This document shows positions 36,901-42,001 of a DNA stretch of 42,001 bases, piece by piece (within the stretch, counting starts at the first letter, position 1; every line of letters begins with the position of its first letter). This DNA is from Proteromonas lacertae (lineage: Eukaryota; Sar; Bigyra; Opalinata; Proteromonadidae), in the NCBI GenBank assembly GCA_002245135.1, contig NGBS01000630.1, positions 1-42,001 on the forward strand. The letters run 5' to 3'. The position numbers and the translations under genes are program-made. The notes under the pieces are model-generated. The model saw nothing but the letters and a program-made list of their open reading frames with translations, did not search any database and was not told the origin of the DNA.

Positions 36901-39900
36901 TATAATGATAATGAGTGGAACAATGGAGACTTTAATGAAATGTATTAACACGTTACAACCATCACCAGATGAAGCTGCTGCAGCAGAAGCAACAACAACA
37001 ACAGAAAAAGTTGAAGAAAAGGTGGAAGAAAATGTGAATAATGGTGGAGGTTTAATCTCTTCTGGTTTACCTAACATTAGTTTACATGGAAAGATATCAA
37101 TGCCTGGTTTATCCGCTTTATTGTTAGTAGATAGTCCAAAAGAGAAATATCCAATTCTATCATTTACATTAGACAAAATCAAATGTGAAATGAAGAACTT
37201 TAGTAATATAAAATTCCAATTCACTCTATATTCATTCTATTACAATATCGATTTAGCTGTTTTTGAACCATTAATAGAGAAATGGTCAATTAGTTCAACT
37301 ATGAAACTACAAATAATCAGTAAAACAACAAGTGTAGATTTAGATATAAGAAGTGATAAAGTATTAGAAATAAATGTTAGTATATTGTTATTGAAATCAT
37401 TGTTATTATTCTCTGAAAGTATTACAAATATTGATAAAGAAACACCAACAAATACAGAAACAAAAGGTGAAAATAATAATATTGAAATACACAATAAAAG
37501 TAATTATAATTTCATTGTCAATATACCAAGACCAGATTTAACAGCTAATACATATTCAACTATGAGTTTAAAGAATGATGTAATCTTTGATTATGATATT
37601 ATCAGAATATCTTATTGTAATATGAAGAAAGAAAATGAATTAATTCCAGTGAAACTAGTAAGAGATTCACATGGTTATAATATTCAATCATTGTTTACAA
37701 AGAATAATGAAAAGTATTCATCCTTACCAAGAGCTGAAATAGTAAATGATATGAAGAATACTATTAAATATTGCACTAATAATGATAGTACTGAAGTAAT
37801 AATAGAATTCTTATCTGAAATGGAATTTAATCAATGGAAAAATATTGCTGATAATAAAATCGAACTACATGATACATCCTCTTCCATATTATCATTAATC
37901 AGTACAACAAGTGATGATAAATATATGAAGATATGGAATAAAGATCAACCATTGAATTATGATAATGTTATTGATACTGGATATCCATGTAATCCTTATG
38001 TTTTCAAACCATCTCAATCTGCTTTATCTAGAAGAATTGAGTTTATATATGGAGAGAATAATAAAGAAGAAAATAAGGTTGAAAATAGACAACTAATTAA
38101 TGTCGATAGAAGTGGTTTTACTCGATATAAACTAATCAATGAGAATAAATCAATATTTGTCGAAGTATTACCAATTCATGGAGAAAAACATGTTATAATT
38201 AGAAGTGAATATGATATTATCAATGATTTAGATATGCCATTAAGTATTAAATATACTGAAGAGAGTAAAGAAGAAAATATAAATAATAATGAAAGAAGTT
38301 ATGTTCCAACAAGTGTAGTTGATAACACTGAAGCAGTTATTACAATATCCAATGAATTATTAGGAAAATATGAATTTAAATTGAATGAAATAATTACAGA
38401 TAAAAGAAATAATACTCATGTTTATTATCATACAGCTAAATTCGTTAAAGAAATAGCAAAAGAAGGAAGTAGTGAAAATGAGCAACATACAAATTATATA
38501 TTATTACAAATAAATGTTGAAAGAACATGTGATAAAATCAATACAAATGATTGTTTCCCAATATTCACTATTCACTTTAAATATCCATTTTATATATACA
38601 ATACATTATTATATAGTTTGAAAGTAAAATGCAATACAAAAGATTCAAGTTATGAAAAAGTATTTTCATTAGATTCTGGTAAATATGAGAAGTTTTGGTT
38701 AGAAATTAATAATTTAGCTGAGATGGAAATTATGGCAGCTGATACTGAAGACAACTTAAAAGAAAATGAAAATAAGTTGAAATTAATGTATTATAGAGTA
38801 ATGAAATTATCAATAAAACGAGGAGAATCTCATCAAACAATAAGTGTTGTATTGGAAAGAAATGCGGATCAAAGTTATTCAATTTATTTATATGATGAAG
38901 TATGGATAATTAACCATAGTGGAAGTGATATGTATTTAACCAGTAAAAAGAATGATAAAAATGCAATTTCAATACCTTCAACACAAGTATCTTTAACTGA
39001 TATTAAGCCAGATGAAAAAGAAAAAGAGAATATTCCAAAGAATATAACAATTCCTATGAGTTTTACTACATCATCTAATGATAATAGATTATTCTTTACT
39101 TTAGATAAAAGTATATCTACTACATCTGAACCATTTAATCCTAAAACTGTTGGTATTGATGTTCCATATAGAATTCCAATTAGTAAGAGTGAAGGAGATA
39201 AAGAATATATTATTGCTTCTTATTTAGGTAGAAGTTTATTCAGCCATACTTCAATCATTGAAATTAGACCAAAATATTGGGTTTGGAATAGATCTGAAAC
39301 TGATATATCAATTAAACAATATAAACAGAGTAAAGAGATTAAGGTAAATGCTAATACTTCTATTCCATTTAATTGGACTTGTATTGATGATAAAAACAAC
39401 AATAATATGTTATTACAATTTACACCTGTTAATGGTAAAGAAGGAGATGATAGTTCTTATGAATATAGATGGAGTGGATTATGTAAAATTGATACTTTAA
39501 CTGTACCAATCATTATAAAGAGTAATAATAAAGAGAATAAAGATAGAAAATACTATACAATTAGTCATACTGTTAGTAATGACAGTATAGTGTTTATCAT
39601 TCAAAAATTGGAAATAGAAAATTCTAATTTCATGTTTTATAATAATACTAGTCGTTATTCTATTATAGCACATCCTCGTCATTGTGATTATTCAAATACA
39701 ATTGAAATTAAACCATTAGAACATAAAGGATATGCATGGAAAGAACCATTAAAATCTTCACTTATTGTATTATCAATTCTTCCAGATAATCCAATGGAAA
39801 TAAATAAATATAAATTAGAAGATTATGAACCATGTTCTACTTATACAAATATAATGTCTTTTGACAAAAATACTGAGCAAAAAATATTCAAAATTGGTGA

Positions 39901-42001
39901 TACTGAAATTACAGCAACTGTTCATTATGAGAATGGTAAAAAGGTGATAATATTTGATGATAAACACTTCACTATTACAAGTTTATCAGATATAAACCAT
40001 AATTTGAAGATAATGAATAGAATAAAGTTGAATATTGATGAAGAAATGAAAAAATTAGAAACAGAAAGATTGGAAATTGAAAAAGAGAAAGAAGAGAGTA
40101 AGAATTTAATTATTCAATTATTACATTGTAATGGAGTAGTAAGAGAAAAAGATAATAATTATTATTGTGTAATAGAATGTGATGGTCAAAAATATAGAAG
40201 TAATAATGTACAAAAAACACCAAATCCATACTTTAACAAATATCAAGAAATACCAAATGTCAAAAGTAATGAAGTTAAGATTATTGTTTATTTAGCAAAA
40301 GATAATAGTTATTATGGTAATCCAATAATGTTGAATTTAGATGATTTTGAAGTGAATAAACCATATTATAAACATATACATATATCTCCACAATGTTCTT
40401 TATTATTCAATATTGTCAGTTGTTCAAATATAAAATTAGGTAAAAATATATTACAGAATTATTTGTATGATTTACATAAGACTGAATTAACAACAATATC
40501 CAAGAAATTATTAGAAAATGAATTGAAGATAAAGAGTGGAAAACAAATCAATAGTGGAAAAACAGAAACAGTAATGAAAATACAAGTAACCAATGCTCAT
40601 ATTCCATTTGAAGGATATGTATATGCAGTAATCCAAACACAGAATAGTGATAAATTCTCCACTGTAGATAATTACGTTGAGATTGAAGATATTAGTGAAG
40701 ATATTGGTGAATTAACTCCAGTAACAGTTACAATAGATAACTATACACCTGAAAAATTAAAAATCTCTTTGATAAATGATGAATTTTATGTTTCTAATGT
40801 CAGTAAAGATTATGGTATTTATTACAACATAGAAATAGGTTCAGAAGTAAAACAAATTGATGATCATTCGTTAGATAATATGTCATTGAAAGATGTGATA
40901 GATTTATTAGGTGAAAAGACATCACATAAAATCACATTAATTCAAAATGTGAGAACTCAAGGTTATGGAACAGTTCAATGGGAAGATTTATATATTCTTC
41001 GACATACACTCGATAAAAACGATTCGATTCAAATCTCAATATTTGGTCAATCAGAGAATCTGGTAAGTGATAGTAACAAAGGAAATATCTTAACATTTAC
41101 AGGAGAGATAGTAAAAGATGAACCATTAACAAATTTAGGTCAAAAATCTCCAAATGATATATTATTGGGAAGTACAATAATCCAATTCAATCCTGATGAA
41201 TTACAAAGTGTGATATTAATAAATGAGAATGGAAGTTCAATCAATTTATCAATCTCTTATGAAACATTAAATACAAAAACTATCTGTGATGGATATAAAC
41301 TGTAAATGCAATATTCGTGGAATTGGTATTTCCTTTATATCCTCTGAACCTCATGATTTATTATACTTCACAATGAGAGAATTAAATGGAAATATATCTT
41401 ATAATACATTAGGTGGAATGACAATTCAAAGTTCATTGAAAACAATTCAATTAGATAATTTAATTCCCAATTGTGCTTATCCAGTGTTATTATACACTCC
41501 AGAAAGTGATAAAAATGCATTAGAAATGAAGATTCAAAGTAAAGAAAGTAGTTTTTATGAATTAATCGAATTTAATTTACAACAATTTATAATTCATTTC
41601 CATACAGATACATTGAAAGTGTTATATGATGAAATAAATCATTTATCAATTGAACATTTAATGAATTATGAAATTAATCCGTTAGAGAATTACAGTCCAT
41701 TGTTTATGTTAGATATAAATGAATATGAAAAAGATATGATTTATATAACTCATTTGAGAGTTCCTCCAATCAAATTACGAGTAACATTTACAGTTGGTGA
41801 TAATAATTTCTTAGAATTTTTACCCAAAACAATTCGAGCGATAATTGGAAGTGTATTAAATATCGCTGGAAATTTAGAAGATGTAGTAATAAAAATCAAT
41901 CCTTATCATACAAATTATTTATATTATTCTACTGTATATATTATTATTATTATTATTAATAATAGATGTTATTAATCTACAATGTAATTGGTCATTATTA
42001 C
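30962..42001 (+). CDS. VPS13: VPS13 bridge-type lipid transfer protein (3' end outside window)
   Basis: Rod-like lipid conduit at membrane contact sites. It opens with the family chorein N-terminus (MFEEVVSYVLTKFLGDYV, IWGGDVELKNL, GFLGKLVLKVPWKNI). Seven short introns are followed by one uninterrupted exon from about 34338 to 41305. Order seen: chorein/RBG region; a C2H2-like finger at 33868-33933; long beta-rich groove with low-complexity inserts (poly-Asp/Glu near 35765, His-rich near 35838-35880); VAB-type repeats from about 38100 (DEVWIINHSGSDMYL, KYWVWNRSETDISIK, NFMFYNNTSRY); a coiled stretch; a C2-like domain (about 40110-40370); a PDZ-like domain (about 40795-40950); then the APT1-type part (RGIGISFISSEPHDLLYF). 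The frame ends at TAA 41303-41305 and the conserved part continues in +1. The last intron begins near 41934. Family certain; inserted domains are my reading. Confidence 0.93.
33868..33933 (+). other. C2H2 zinc-finger-like motif within VPS13
   Basis: Spacing C-x2-C-x12-H-x4-H with Phe and Leu at the usual core positions (CIECYKKFASEKALKSHLWI then VH). It lies in-frame in the VPS13 exon starting after the intron near 33685-33716. Zinc fingers are not part of the VPS13 architectures I know well. Confidence 0.65.

Noticed and set aside
36298-37494. Minus-strand ORFs of up to 180 codons opposite VPS13
   Set aside because: Hydrophobic low-complexity translations antisense to a conserved coding exon; shadows.
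1-42001. Organellar or bacterial origin because of the high AT content
   Set aside because: Spliceosomal-type introns, nuclear-type genes (ATM, LTV1, VPS13, ESCRT-III) and a foldback element show it is nuclear eukaryotic DNA.

Overview
This window is nuclear DNA from a very AT-rich, intron-rich unicellular eukaryote. TAA, TAG and TGA all end ORFs at the expected family C-termini, TGG is used for Trp, and nearly every gene is cut by very short introns of about 22-48 nt that mostly start GTAT and end TAG. The gene set (ATM/Tel1, VPS13, LTV1, an ESCRT-III subunit, FAHD2) is conserved eukaryotic. The C-terminus of the secreted protein at 1433-6377 carries an EGF cassette order that I associate with stramenopiles and other SAR protists. 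That lineage is an inference from one gene; no rRNA gene is present to settle it. I saw no tRNA, rRNA or CRISPR array.

Layout. 1-8347 is an accessory-looking block. Two copies of a TMCO4/DUF726-type membrane hydrolase gene lie in inverted orientation and flank a large secreted EGF/repeat-module gene. The two hydrolase copies are a mosaic: catalytic part and introns nearly identical, membrane segments strongly diverged. 8348-9983 is non-genic and holds a 605-bp foldback element (266-bp arms, 73-bp loop, 5-bp target duplication). From 9984 on the region is a compact housekeeping block with alternating strands: DZF/NF45-like (-), ATM (+), TAF-type histone-fold protein (-), LTV1 (+), an unrecognised helix-turn-helix protein (+), an IQ/Sfi1-like repeat protein (-), FAHD2-like hydrolase (+), a pseudokinase-TPR protein (+), a CHMP6/Vps20-like ESCRT-III subunit (-) and VPS13 (+), which runs off the right edge. 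Four head-to-head pairs share start-to-start gaps of only 63-137 bp.

Functional links are loose: DNA-damage signalling (ATM), transcription (TAF-like), small-subunit ribosome assembly (LTV1), endosomal membrane work (CHMP and VPS13 as a divergent pair) and centrin/calmodulin-binding cytoskeleton (Sfi1-like). No classical operon or defence island is visible.

The most unusual points are: (i) recurrent places where a conserved protein continues in the +1 frame at or just before an in-frame stop (VPS13, LTV1, Sfi1-like, possibly the pseudokinase, and the EGF gene), which could be programmed +1 frameshifting, assembly indels or decay; (ii) a non-GT intron with U12-like signals at the same codon in both hydrolase copies; (iii) the mosaic inverted hydrolase pair; (iv) an LTV1 start codon separated from the rest of the gene by an intron; (v) VPS13 with apparent C2H2, C2 and PDZ insertions.
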